Shown here: one piece after another, positions 42,272 to 50,363 of the stretch
How positions within the stretch are numbered: the stretch's first letter is position 1
Layout: every line of letters starts with the position of its first letter
Assembly: GCF_022385335.1 (NCBI RefSeq)
Contig: NZ_CP092431.1
Coordinates: 9,982,001-10,046,000 of the forward strand
Length of the DNA stretch: 64,000 bases
Source: Streptomyces deccanensis
GTDB taxonomy: Bacteria > Actinomycetota > Actinomycetes > Streptomycetales > Streptomycetaceae
Direction: 5' to 3'
Program-made: the position numbers and the translations under genes
Notes under the pieces: model-generated
What the model was told of the DNA's origin: nothing
The model's input: only the letters and a program-made list of their open reading frames with translations
Databases searched by the model: none

Positions 42272-42430
42272 GGGGCGCTGCCTTTCCGCGTCGGGCCGCA
42301 CCGATGCCACGTCCGGGCCGTCGGGCAGGGCTGACGCATGACTCGCTGGCGGAGGCGGGGGAGCGGTGCTGTCGGCGCGGGACGTGGGCGTGGGGCACGG
42401 CCCGGTCACGGGTTTGGCATGACCAGGCCA

Positions 42431-42442
42431 GAAAGCGCTTAC
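42431..42442. promoter_or_regulatory. LacI-family type operator upstream of GH115
   Basis: GAAAGCGCTTAC, core AAGCGCTT, about 160 bases before the GH115 start. LacI-family sugar regulators of Streptomyces bind palindromes with this GCGC centre. No lacI gene is in the window. Confidence 0.45.
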
Positions 42443-43096
42443 TGCGTACCCTAGGTCAGGCATGCGGACGCGTCCAGACACGGGCGACCCTTCTCGCACG
42501 ACCGCCGTCGTACGCCCCGCACGGGGGACGAGCGCGCGGACCGCCTGTCGCCGAACTCGGTTGTGCCGCGCGGCACTTACCCGATCGCGCGTGGTCGGCG
42601 CGCGGCAGCTCGGGTCCGCATGGAAGGCGACGGCGGGCGGACCGGCGTACACCTCGGCGCGCAGGCGGGCCCCTGACGGGGCAGCCGGCCGGCTTGCTGT
42701 CCATGCCGAGACCTGCGGCCAGTTGACCGGCGGCGAGGAGCGATCTGCCTCAACGGACCCGTCTGTTCCCGCTGTTCAGACCACGGCGAGGTAGGGGATC
42801 GGGGACGATGATGCGATGAATGGCGACATCGGAGGTGCCGGCCCGGGCCCTGCGGAGAGTCCGAAGCGGCCGTGGCAGCGACAGCGACAGCGGCCGCTGA
42901 AGCGGGTGTGCGCGGGGTGGCCGGTGCTGCTGCGGACGGCTTCGGCTTCGGATTTGCGGAGCCGCAGTTCGCGCCCACTCCAGTCGCCACCTCGCCCACC
43001 CATCGGCCCTCGGTCTTCCGGCAGAAACGCCACTCTGTCGATCCGTCACTCCCTGTCGGCCTGTTCCAGGCCGCCCCTCAGCGCAAGGAAGTACGC
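42443..43096. other. 654-bp divergent intergenic region
   Basis: Between the GH115 promoter region and the kinase start no frame looks coding; arginine-rich shadows dominate. A CAGCGA triplet-pair repeat lies near 42870-42895. It presumably contains the kinase promoter. Confidence 0.5.
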
Positions 43097-45115
43097 GTGA
43101 GCGCAATCGGCTCCGGCGCAAGAGTCCAACCGGCGCGTCCCGGCGATCCCTCCCGTATAGGCCCCTACCGCATCGTCGGACGTCTCGGCGCGGGCGGCAT
43201 GGGCACAGTCCACGCCGGAGTCACCTCGGACGGAACACGCGTGGCGGTCAAGGTGATCCATCCCGAGCAGGCGCAGGAACCGGAGTTCAGGGCCCGTTTC
43301 ACACGTGAGGTGGCACTGTCCTCCCGTGTCACGGGCCCGTATCTGATTCCGTTGCTCGCCGCCGACACCGATGCGGCGACCCCGTGGCTGGCCACCGCCT
43401 ACGTCCCCGGTCCGACCCTGGACCAGCATGTGCGCGAGCGTGGGCCGCTCGCCGAAGGAAGCTCGCACGCTTTCGCGGCGGCCACCGCGCAGGCCCTGGC
43501 CGCGATCCATGCCGCAGGCGTGGTGCACCGCGATGTGAAACCTCAGAACGTCATTCTGACGCCCGCCGGCCCCCGCATTCTGGACTTCGGTATCGCGCAC
43601 ACCTTCGACGGCACCAGTGTCACCCGTACCGGCGTCATGACCGGGACACCGGGCTGGATCAGCCCCGAGCAGTACCGGCAGGGCTCCGCGGGCCCGGCGG
43701 GCGACATGTTCGCGTGGGGAGCGCTCGTGGCCTACGCGGCGACCGGAAGACTGCCCTTCGGCGCCGGCACACCCGACGTGGTCGCCTTCCGCGTGATGTC
43801 GGAGGAACCGGACCTGGACGGCGTAGCCCCGTCCCTGCGCGGGATCCTGGAGAAGGCGCTGGCGAAGGAACCGGGGGATCGCCCCACGGCCGCCGAAGTG
43901 GCCCAGCTGTGCGGGGCGTTGCTGGCCTCGGAGGCCACACAGATCGTGGGCGTCCACGCGCTGCCGACCCAGGCCGGTGACATGGTCGCCCAACTCTGGA
44001 ATGTGCCGGCCGGAGACGACCCGGCATGGCAGGCGCCGCCGGGCCGGTCGGCGAAGCGCCGGGCGGTCGCCGTGCTCGTGGCGGCGGCGGCGATCGGCGG
44101 CCTGGTCGGCGGAGTGACGGCTCTGATGCCCGACACCACCGCCGACAGGAAGCGCGAGGCATCGACTTCATCCTCGGCCCCCGCCGGGCCTGGCCCGCGG
44201 GCCGAGAACACCGACGAGGAGGGCACGGCGGCGGAGCGGGGCACAACCGTGAGCGACGGCGCGGCGAGCGCCGTGAGCTGGGCGGAAGCCCGTACGGCCC
44301 GGGGGCAGGCCGAACACGACGTGGCCCGGTCCGTCCTGCATGACCAGAGCGTTCTGTCCGGGGAGATGAGCGACGTCCGGCTCTCTCCGGGGAGCGTGAC
44401 GTTCCATGAGGCACGCCGGGAGGTCTACTTCTCGTACAGCCTGGACACCGACACCGACACCGACGCCCACGGAACGCTGATCGCGGAGACGGAGATCGCC
44501 AGAGCGATGTGTCTCGCGTTGCGCGATTCGGTCCTCAACGGCCACCCGGATCTGCCGTATCGCAGCTACGTCACGGTGCGCGAGGAGGCGGGCCGCGACC
44601 CGCAGGTGACATGGCAGGAGGACTTCGTCGCCGACGAAGAGTGTAGCTCGGCAGCCGAGGACGGCCCAGCGCAGAGCCACGACACCGATGCGGAGCCGGA
44701 GCCGGATTGGGAGCCGGACGAGAACGGCCTCGGGGCGGCGATGGTTCCCAGCACCGACGGCGACGAGATCCGTGTCGCGGACCGTGCCGCCAAGAAGGTC
44801 ATCGAGCGGAGCAACGAGATGCGCCCGACGCTCGGCACCGGTCAGGTCCTCGGCCACGACGAGATCAAGGTGGGCTTCGACCCTGCGAACTCGGCCATGT
44901 ACGTGTGGTCGGACTACCTGATGTGGAACCAGGGGCAGGTCGAGACCTGGGCCGACATGGCCGCGGGGGAGGCGTGCCGTGCCCTGGTGACAGAGCGGCA
45001 GAACGCGGGCTCTGGCTGGCCGTACACGCGCTACGCCGTGGCCGAGATCGGCGGGACGGGCTATCTCATGATCCGTTGGGGCACGGCCACGACGCTCGCC
45101 GAGTGTCCCACCTGA
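43097..45115 (+). CDS. membrane Ser/Thr protein kinase (Hanks type)
   Basis: 672 residues. Cytoplasmic kinase domain 24-275: P-loop GRLGAGGMGTVHAG, ATP lysine K52 in VAVKVI, catalytic VVHRDVKPQN (D146), magnesium DFG (163-165), and activation segment TGTPGWISPEQYRQG. One transmembrane helix at about 322-345 follows, then an acidic, low-complexity stretch and an extracytoplasmic domain of about 250 residues with cysteines but no PASTA repeats. The GTG at 43097 has AAGGAA six bases upstream. The sensor domain contains a (TD)n run. Downstream lies the MerR-clamp gene on the same strand, 130 bases away, but with its own promoter. Confidence 0.9.
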   Translation: MSAIGSGARVQPARPGDPSRIGPYRIVGRLGAGGMGTVHAGVTSDGTRVAVKVIHPEQAQEPEFRARFTREVALSSRVTGPYLIPLLAADTDAATPWLATAYVPGPTLDQHVRERGPLAEGSSHAFAAATAQALAAIHAAGVVHRDVKPQNVILTPAGPRILDFGIAHTFDGTSVTRTGVMTGTPGWISPEQYRQGSAGPAGDMFAWGALVAYAATGRLPFGAGTPDVVAFRVMSEEPDLDGVAPSLRGILEKALAKEPGDRPTAAEVAQLCGALLASEATQIVGVHALPTQAGDMVAQLWNVPAGDDPAWQAPPGRSAKRRAVAVLVAAAAIGGLVGGVTALMPDTTADRKREASTSSSAPAGPGPRAENTDEEGTAAERGTTVSDGAASAVSWAEARTARGQAEHDVARSVLHDQSVLSGEMSDVRLSPGSVTFHEARREVYFSYSLDTDTDTDAHGTLIAETEIARAMCLALRDSVLNGHPDLPYRSYVTVREEAGRDPQVTWQEDFVADEECSSAAEDGPAQSHDTDAEPEPDWEPDENGLGAAMVPSTDGDEIRVADRAAKKVIERSNEMRPTLGTGQVLGHDEIKVGFDPANSAMYVWSDYLMWNQGQVETWADMAAGEACRALVTERQNAGSGWPYTRYAVAEIGGTGYLMIRWGTATTLAECPT

Positions 45116-45185
45116 TCGAGAAAGGCCGACTGTCCCGCGTGATCGAGAAAGACCGGCCGTCGCGCCTGATCGAAAAAGGGGGAGG
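45113..45185 (+). repeat. 27-bp tandem repeats starting at the kinase stop
   Basis: TGATCGAGAAAG begins units at 45113 and 45140, and TGATCGAAAAAG at 45167, giving an exact 27-base period. The TGA of the first unit is the kinase stop codon. The third unit breaks down after twelve bases into a G-rich run. Confidence 0.85.
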
Positions 45186-45195
45186 GGGGCCCAGG

Positions 45196-45226
45196 TTGAC
45201 CCTCGACATGGTCGAGGCACCAGAGT
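45196..45226 (+). promoter_or_regulatory. MerR-type promoter with dyad in a 19-bp spacer
   Basis: TTGACC at 45196-45201 is a good -35; CAGAGT at 45221-45226 is a possible -10, 19 bases away. The spacer begins with the perfect dyad CCTCGAC, three bases, GTCGAGG (45201-45217). Elongated 19-base spacers covered by a dyad are the hallmark of promoters switched by MerR proteins, and the gene that follows encodes one. Confidence 0.6.
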
Positions 45227-45245
45227 CCTGGGTGTGGAGAGCGAG

Positions 45246-46337
45246 ATGCACAGCATTGGAGAGATGGCCCGGGACAGCGGGCTCGGGGTGAGCGCCCTGA
45301 GGTTCTACGACCGTGCCGGAGTGCTGGTTCCGGCCTGGGTGGACCCGGTGAGCGGTTATCGCTGGTACGAACCCGAGCAGCTCGAAGAGGCCCGGCTGCT
45401 GGCCCGGTTGCGTCGGGCGGGCATGCCGCTGGCCGACATCCGGCTCGTCCTGGCCGGCTGGGGCGGCGCGGACATGGAACTGGTGCGCGGACTTCTTCAG
45501 GCGCACCTGCGCCGTCTCGAACTGGGGCTGTCCGATGCCCGCAGTGAGTTCTCCACGCTCCGAGCCCTACTCGATCACAGGGAGACAGCCCCCATGACCT
45601 CGCTTCACACCGCCACGGCCACCGCCCGGTTCTCCGTGCCCGCGCCGGAGTTGGCCGCCGCGCTGGACGCGGTCCGGTTCGCCGCCGGTACCGACGCGGA
45701 GCTGCCGATGCTCGGCGGGATCCTGTTCGACATCGAGGGCGAACTGCTGCGTCTCGTGGCCACCGATCGCTACCGCATGGCGGTCGCGGGGGCACGTACG
45801 ACCGGGCACGGCGAGCGTCGAACGCAGGTGGTCGTGCCTCTTCCCCTCGCCGACGCGATGCGGGCCCTGCTGACCGGCGATGAGCCCGCCGAGTTCATCG
45901 TGGACGGTGACCGCGTGACGCTCGAGACCGGGGACCGGCAGGTGGCCGGGCAGAACCTCGGTGGCGAGTTCCCCGACTACCGTCGCCTCGTCCACCTTCC
46001 AGCCGGACGACGGGCCCGCGTCGAGACGGCGGCCTTCCGCCAGGCCCTGGAGACCGGCCCGGTCCGCGCGAGCGAAACGCGTGAGCAGGACGGTGAGCCG
46101 TACGACCTGAGCGTGCTCCGGGTGGCGGAGGACGGGACCGTGATCGTCTGCGACGACGGTGACGACGACCAGGACAACGTGGCCGTCAACCGTGAGTTCC
46201 TGCTGCACGCGCTGACCGCCGGAGCCCGGCACGAACTGATCCTGGAGGTGGGCGCGCCCACGGCACCGCTCGCGATCCGCCGCCCCGACGACGAGGACGC
46301 CTTCTCGCTTCTGATGCCGATCCGATTGGAGGGCTAG
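45246..46337 (+). CDS. MerR regulator fused to a DNA sliding-clamp-like domain
   Basis: 363 residues from the ATG at 45246, which has GGAGAG four bases upstream; an in-frame GTG lies 12 bases earlier. Residues 1-70 are a MerR winged helix (HSIGEMARDSGLGVSALRFY, then GVLVPAWVDPVSGYRWYEPE). A coiled coil of about 40 residues follows. Residues 125-363 resemble the last two domains of DNA polymerase III beta subunit: LPMLGGILFDIEGELLRLVA, then TDRYRMAVA and QNLGGEFPDYRRL. NREFLLHALTAG and a C-terminal LLMPIRLEG, close to the MPxRL end of true clamps, complete the match. The promoter dyad suggests autoregulation. What ligand or partner the clamp-like part recognises is unknown. Confidence 0.82.
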   Translation: MHSIGEMARDSGLGVSALRFYDRAGVLVPAWVDPVSGYRWYEPEQLEEARLLARLRRAGMPLADIRLVLAGWGGADMELVRGLLQAHLRRLELGLSDARSEFSTLRALLDHRETAPMTSLHTATATARFSVPAPELAAALDAVRFAAGTDAELPMLGGILFDIEGELLRLVATDRYRMAVAGARTTGHGERRTQVVVPLPLADAMRALLTGDEPAEFIVDGDRVTLETGDRQVAGQNLGGEFPDYRRLVHLPAGRRARVETAAFRQALETGPVRASETREQDGEPYDLSVLRVAEDGTVIVCDDGDDDQDNVAVNREFLLHALTAGARHELILEVGAPTAPLAIRRPDDEDAFSLLMPIRLEG

Positions 46338-46422
46338 TGTCCTGAGTCGGAGCTTCGTCGGCAGTAGGCGGCGACTCTGTCGAGGTCTCGTCGGCGGTCG
46401 CGGTCCCTCCGGCAGCACATCG

Positions 46423-46450
46423 AGGAGGCCCGCCAACTGGCGGGCCTCCT
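46423..46450 (+). terminator. strong hairpin terminator after the MerR-clamp gene
   Basis: AGGAGGCCCGCC at 46423-46434 pairs perfectly with GGCGGGCCTCCT at 46439-46450 over a four-base loop, 85 bases downstream of the stop. Confidence 0.6.
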
Positions 46451-46510
46451 GCGGATCCGCATGGCGAGAGAGGGGCATCCGCCGGGGCGGGAGCGCCCTC
46501 GGGCGTGGCA

Positions 46511-46710
46511 TCAGGCACCGCACCGCCCGCTGGCTCGTCTGCTGATGTGGGCCTGCAGCAGTTTCATCGCCAGGTCGTGGGCATAGTGATCGGCCACGTC
46601 GATGGGGGTGCCGCCGTCTAGGTCTGCGAGCTCCGGAACGGCCCCATGGCCAGCAAGCGGGCGACCTCCTGCCGACGAGCCCTCAACGAGCAGAGCCCTC
46701 AACAAGTCGA
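46511..46710 (-). pseudogene. ankyrin-repeat gene fragment
   Basis: AVPELADLDGGTPIDVADHY, AHDLAMKLLQAHI is the last ankyrin repeat and cap of a small ankyrin protein, ending at 46511. The preceding repeat (EVARLLAMG) is in another frame and the rest is lost. A direct repeat (GAGGGCTC) near the break may have caused the slip. Confidence 0.5.
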
Positions 46711-46785
46711 GAGCGCGACCCCGTTGGCCCGGTGGCGTGGCGAAAGCCCGTGACGGTGCGGCAGTGGGTCCGGCATCATCGCCGT

Positions 46786-47427
46786 GTGATCGTGATGCAA
46801 CCCGTCCTGGAGATCGTCGCCGCCGACGGCTTCGCGCTCTGGCCGATCGGCGAGCACGAATCCCACGGCTACCTCGCGCTGCACGGGCAGCTGACACCGG
46901 AGCAGGTCGGGACGGCGATCATGCGGATCGCCGAGTGCAACGACTTCGAGCCGGAGGAGGAGCACGGGCCGTGCCCGAGCGACCCGATCGGCGAGTTCCT
47001 GCACGGGATGCTCACCATGCCCGACCTCTTCGCCGCCGGCGGATTCCGGGTGACCGACGACGCCACCGGCACCGTCCACATCGACCCGGGCTGCTGCAAC
47101 GGCCTGGAGACATGGCGGGAATGGGCGGAGGTGCTCGACTGCACCGGTTGCGCCTCCTTCGGCCACGACCCGTCCTCGATGGCCGAACGCGTCGGCGACA
47201 CCGTCCGGTTGACGCTCGACGTCTACGCGGTGGACGGCAGCCCGGTGGTCGAGCTGCCGGTGGACGAGGTGCGCGCCCTGGTCACCGGAGCTCAGCAGGA
47301 CCTGCGGGACTTCCACGACCTCGCCGGAAGCTGGGCCGAGGACCACCTGCCCCCGTACGCCACGGCCGTCACCGCCGCCCTGGCCCGGGCCTTGGACCTG
47401 GAACTCACACAGTGGCCAGCTTCCTGA
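46786..47427 (+). CDS. conserved hypothetical protein
   Basis: 213 residues from a GTG at 46786; an ATG at 46795 is also suitable. Acidic soluble protein with readable conserved blocks GFALWPIGEHESHGYLALHG, IDPGCCNGLETWREWAEVLD and VRLTLDVYAVDGSPVVELPV; four cysteines lie in two groups (CC and CTGC). Third-position composition is strongly coding. No family was recognised. Its end overlaps the next gene by 16 bases, so the two products are made together. Confidence 0.7.
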   Translation: MIVMQPVLEIVAADGFALWPIGEHESHGYLALHGQLTPEQVGTAIMRIAECNDFEPEEEHGPCPSDPIGEFLHGMLTMPDLFAAGGFRVTDDATGTVHIDPGCCNGLETWREWAEVLDCTGCASFGHDPSSMAERVGDTVRLTLDVYAVDGSPVVELPVDEVRALVTGAQQDLRDFHDLAGSWAEDHLPPYATAVTAALARALDLELTQWPAS

Positions 47428-48149
47428 CCCACCGGGCGTACGTGCACGACGCCCGGCTCCCCCTGCACCGCCGGCACAGCGCGCTGCGGACCTGTCTCAC
47501 CGTCTTCGCGCCCTACGGACTGAGGGCCACGTACCACCACCTCACGCGCAGCGCCGCGATTCCCCGGCGGCTGGAAGCCGACCCGGACGCGCTGGTGCGG
47601 GCGGTGGAGGAACTGCACGAGGCGCGGGTGCTGTGGCTCGCGCGGGCCAGGGAGTATGCCGGGCAACGCCGGGCGGAGAAGCGCGCCGGTCGGCGGGCTG
47701 TGCCGGACCCTCGGCCGTGGTGGCTGCGGAGCTGGTGGGAGGGTTCGGAGCGCGCCTGGTACGACGACCCGTTCCGCCACCCGCCTCTGCGGCTGCCCGC
47801 GTACGTCCGGCGGCAGAACGCGCTGCTCGACGGCGCTGAGCTGCCGGGCTGCCCGGCGTGCGGGGACGAGGGACCGCTGGAGCCGCATGCGACCGGGCAC
47901 GGACAGGTGGAGCTGTGCGGCCGCTGTGCGTGGGCGCCGACGCCGTGTCCGTGCGGGCGGCGCCACCAGCTCGTGCCGGAGACCCCGTACAGCTGGAAGG
48001 GAGTGTGGCGGCGGGCGCACATGAACGATGACGGCACTCCGAACCCCCATTGGCCCGTGGGTCAGAAAGCCGCATGCGGCGCGGCGGACACTTGGGAAGC
48101 ACAGGTGCCCGACGCCTCGGTCCCGGCACGGCAGCGACCCCGTCCGTGA
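47412..48149 (+). CDS. hypothetical protein with zinc ribbon
   Basis: 245 residues starting at a GTG inside the end of the preceding gene. The N-terminal 150 residues are basic and helical (RAVEELHEARVLWLARAREY). A zinc-ribbon cluster follows at about 150-190: CPACGDEGPLEPH, then CGRCAWAPTPCPCGRRH, with seven cysteines. The last 50 residues are polar. The metal-binding cluster suggests nucleic-acid or protein binding. Coupled translation with the upstream hypothetical indicates a two-protein unit of unknown role. Confidence 0.7.
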   Translation: MASFLTHRAYVHDARLPLHRRHSALRTCLTVFAPYGLRATYHHLTRSAAIPRRLEADPDALVRAVEELHEARVLWLARAREYAGQRRAEKRAGRRAVPDPRPWWLRSWWEGSERAWYDDPFRHPPLRLPAYVRRQNALLDGAELPGCPACGDEGPLEPHATGHGQVELCGRCAWAPTPCPCGRRHQLVPETPYSWKGVWRRAHMNDDGTPNPHWPVGQKAACGAADTWEAQVPDASVPARQRPRP

Positions 48150-48293
48150 ATCAGACAGCGCGTCCACGGCACCCCGTGCAAAGGGGAAACGGCGTTTGCT
48201 GAGTGCTCATCGGCCGGGAGCAGTTGGCGCTGACTCGGCGTCGGTCCGATGGGTGCTCGAAGAGGGCCCCGGTAGCGCTCGCGTCCTCATTTG

Positions 48294-49253
48294 CTAAGGG
48301 CCGGCCACCGCTGCCGTGAACCGTGTCACGAGCGCCGCGACCGCCGCACGCAGTTCTTCGCCGCCCTCGACCCGGAACGCGAACGGCAGCCTCGCGAGCC
48401 ATTCCTGCGCGTACATGTCCGGGTTGCGCGTGCTGCCCACCAGCACGCACCCGTTCCCCAAGGGTTCGAGCCGTCCCATGGGCGGCCGGATCCAGGGGAC
48501 CACCTCGGTCAGCGGGAGGTCGAACACCACCCGCGTGGAGAACTCCCATCCGAGGCCCAGGTTCTCCTCCAACACCGCCACCGGATCGAGACCTTCCGGC
48601 GGTTCGAACCCGTGCCCCGTCCTCCGGACGGCGTGGACCCGGTCGACCCGGTACGTGCGTATCGCGTCCGCGCGGTGGGAGTGGCACAGCAGGTACCAGC
48701 GCCCGTAACGGACGACGAGGGACCAGGGATCGACCTCCGCCTCCCACTCGTCGCCCGCCCCGCTGCGGTACGTGACCGACACACGTTCCCGGGCGGCGAC
48801 GGCGTCGACGAGCGCGCCGGTGACAGCCGGATCCGGGCGGGCCGAGTACGGGTCCGGTGCGGCCGACGCGTACTCCCGCAGCATCGCCGCGTGGTGGCCG
48901 ACGCTCTCCGGCAGAGCCTTGACGACCTTGCCCAGGGCGGTGCTGACCAGGTCGTCGGCGTCGGCCGCACCCAGCTGGCCGCTGAGTACGGCCATCACCA
49001 GGCCGAGGGCCTCCGCCTGCGTGAAGTGCACTGGGGGCAACCTCGTCCCGCGCCCCAGCCGGTAGCCGCCGTGCGGCCCCCGTGTCGACTCCACTGGGAT
49101 GTCGGCCTCCCGGAGTATCCCGACGTAGCGGCGCGCGGCCCGCTCCGTGACGCCCAGCCGTTCGGCGAGTTCACCGGCTGTCGTAACGGGCCGGGTCTGG
49201 ATGATCTCCAGAGCGCGCAGGGCTCGCGCGGTGGGGCTGAGATCGTTCGGCAC
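48294..49253 (-). CDS. WYL-domain transcriptional regulator (YafY-type)
   Basis: 319 residues. N-terminal HTH_11 (ALRALEIIQTRPVTTAGELA, ERLGVTERAARRYVGILREA), then the WYL domain with RVSVTYRSGAGDEWEAEVDP, WSLVVRYGRWYLLCHS and RTYRVDRVHAV, and the WCX C-terminal extension. WYL regulators often sense nucleic acids or small ligands and control a divergent gene. Here the alpha/beta hydrolase 254 bases away is the probable target. The gap carries a heptamer repeat. Confidence 0.9.
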   Translation of the reverse strand: MPNDLSPTARALRALEIIQTRPVTTAGELAERLGVTERAARRYVGILREADIPVESTRGPHGGYRLGRGTRLPPVHFTQAEALGLVMAVLSGQLGAADADDLVSTALGKVVKALPESVGHHAAMLREYASAAPDPYSARPDPAVTGALVDAVAARERVSVTYRSGAGDEWEAEVDPWSLVVRYGRWYLLCHSHRADAIRTYRVDRVHAVRRTGHGFEPPEGLDPVAVLEENLGLGWEFSTRVVFDLPLTEVVPWIRPPMGRLEPLGNGCVLVGSTRNPDMYAQEWLARLPFAFRVEGGEELRAAVAALVTRFTAAVAGP

Positions 49254-49375
49254 GCGATCAGGCTAGTCCGCCCCGGCGAGCCCGGGGCAGAAGAGTCCGT
49301 GGAATCCGCCGGCCCCTTGGGGCGCGGTCGCGCCCGGGACGTTCGTTCCCCCTTGGCCCTACGGGACTTCGCCGG

Positions 49376-49410
49376 GTGCTCGGTGCTCGGTGCTCCGTGC
49401 TCGGTGCTGG
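49376..49410. repeat. 7-bp tandem repeat, five units
   Basis: GTGCTCG repeated five times with two single-base changes, ending 97 bases before the hydrolase start in the divergent gap with the WYL regulator gene. It could be a multimeric binding site or a neutral slippage tract. Confidence 0.8.
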
Positions 49411-49507
49411 GGTGATCGCCTCGCAAACCGGCAGTGGATCGTCCGGAACTCCTCCTACGGTGACCTTCGTGCGGCACAAGAGTGCGGCGGAAGAAGGGGA
49501 ACTGACC

Positions 49508-50200
49508 ATGAACATCCTGCTCATCGGCGGCCTGTGGCTGGACGGCTCCGTGTGGGGCCGTGTCGCCTCCGCGCTGGAGGCGCTCGGCCATCGCCCCGTG
49601 CCCCTCACCCTGCCGGGCCAGGGGACCGGCTCCGCGTCCGCCACGCTCGACGACCAGCTGGAGGCGGTGCTCGCCGCAGTGGACGCCGCGCCCGGCAGGC
49701 TCATGGTGGTGGGGCATTCCGCCGCCTGTTCGCTGAGCTGGATGGCCGCCGACCGACGGCCGGGGCGGCTGGCCAAGGTCGCCCTGATCGGCGGCTTGCC
49801 GTCCTCCCACGGTCAGGTGTACGCCGACTTCTTCAAGGTGAAAGATGGCGTCATGCCCTTCCCGGGCTGGGGCCCGTTCGAGGGGCCGGACGCCGCCGAC
49901 CTCGACCACGAGGCCCGGCAAGAGTTTGCGGCTGCCGCGATCCCCGTACCCGTGGGTGTGGCCCAGGGCGTGGTGCGGCTGGCGGACGACCGGCGGTTCG
50001 ACGTCCCGGTCGTGCTCGTATGCCCGGAGTTCACGCCCGCGCAGGCTCAGGAGTGGATCGACGCCGGCGACATCCCGGAACTCGCCCGGGCCAAGCACGT
50101 CGACGTCGCCGACATCGACTCGGGCCACTGGCCCATGATCACCAAGCCTGCCGAGCTGGCCCGGATCCTGGCCACGGCAGCGGACGCGGCCGACGGATGA
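49508..50200 (+). CDS. alpha/beta hydrolase
   Basis: 230 residues from the ATG at 49508 with AAGGGGA upstream. The fold is clear: MNILLIGGLWLDGSVWGRVA (oxyanion strand), nucleophile elbow VVGHSAACSLSW (serine near residue 71), acid after strand 7 (VLVCPEFTP), and the catalytic histidine in DSGHWPMITKP. The elbow reads GHSAA rather than GxSxG. Esterase, lactonase and small-molecule hydrolase functions are all possible. Divergent from the WYL regulator, which probably controls it. Confidence 0.85.
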   Translation: MNILLIGGLWLDGSVWGRVASALEALGHRPVPLTLPGQGTGSASATLDDQLEAVLAAVDAAPGRLMVVGHSAACSLSWMAADRRPGRLAKVALIGGLPSSHGQVYADFFKVKDGVMPFPGWGPFEGPDAADLDHEARQEFAAAAIPVPVGVAQGVVRLADDRRFDVPVVLVCPEFTPAQAQEWIDAGDIPELARAKHVDVADIDSGHWPMITKPAELARILATAADAADG

Positions 50201-50257
50201 CCTGGGGCCCAGATCAATCCGACTGCACTACGCCTTGCTCATCCCGAAGCGCACGGC

Positions 50258-50290
50258 AGACAACTCGCTTGGCGGCGCGCCGAGTTGTCT
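50258..50290. terminator. hairpin between convergent genes (first of two)
   Basis: AGACAACTCG at 50258-50267 and CGAGTTGTCT at 50281-50290, a perfect 10-bp stem with a 13-base loop, 58 bases after the hydrolase stop. Confidence 0.5.
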
Positions 50291-50308
50291 CGTTCGCACG
50301 CACGTGCC

Positions 50309-50344
50309 GCGGAGGACGGGGACGGCCGCCACCCCGTCCTCCGC
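50309..50344. terminator. hairpin between convergent genes (second of two)
   Basis: GCGGAGGACGGGG at 50309-50321 pairs perfectly with its complement at 50332-50344 over a ten-base loop, 20 bases from the stop of the minus-strand acyl-CoA dehydrogenase. With the first hairpin it forms a bidirectional terminator. Confidence 0.65.
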
Positions 50345-50363
50345 CGGCGTGTCCGTCAAAGCG

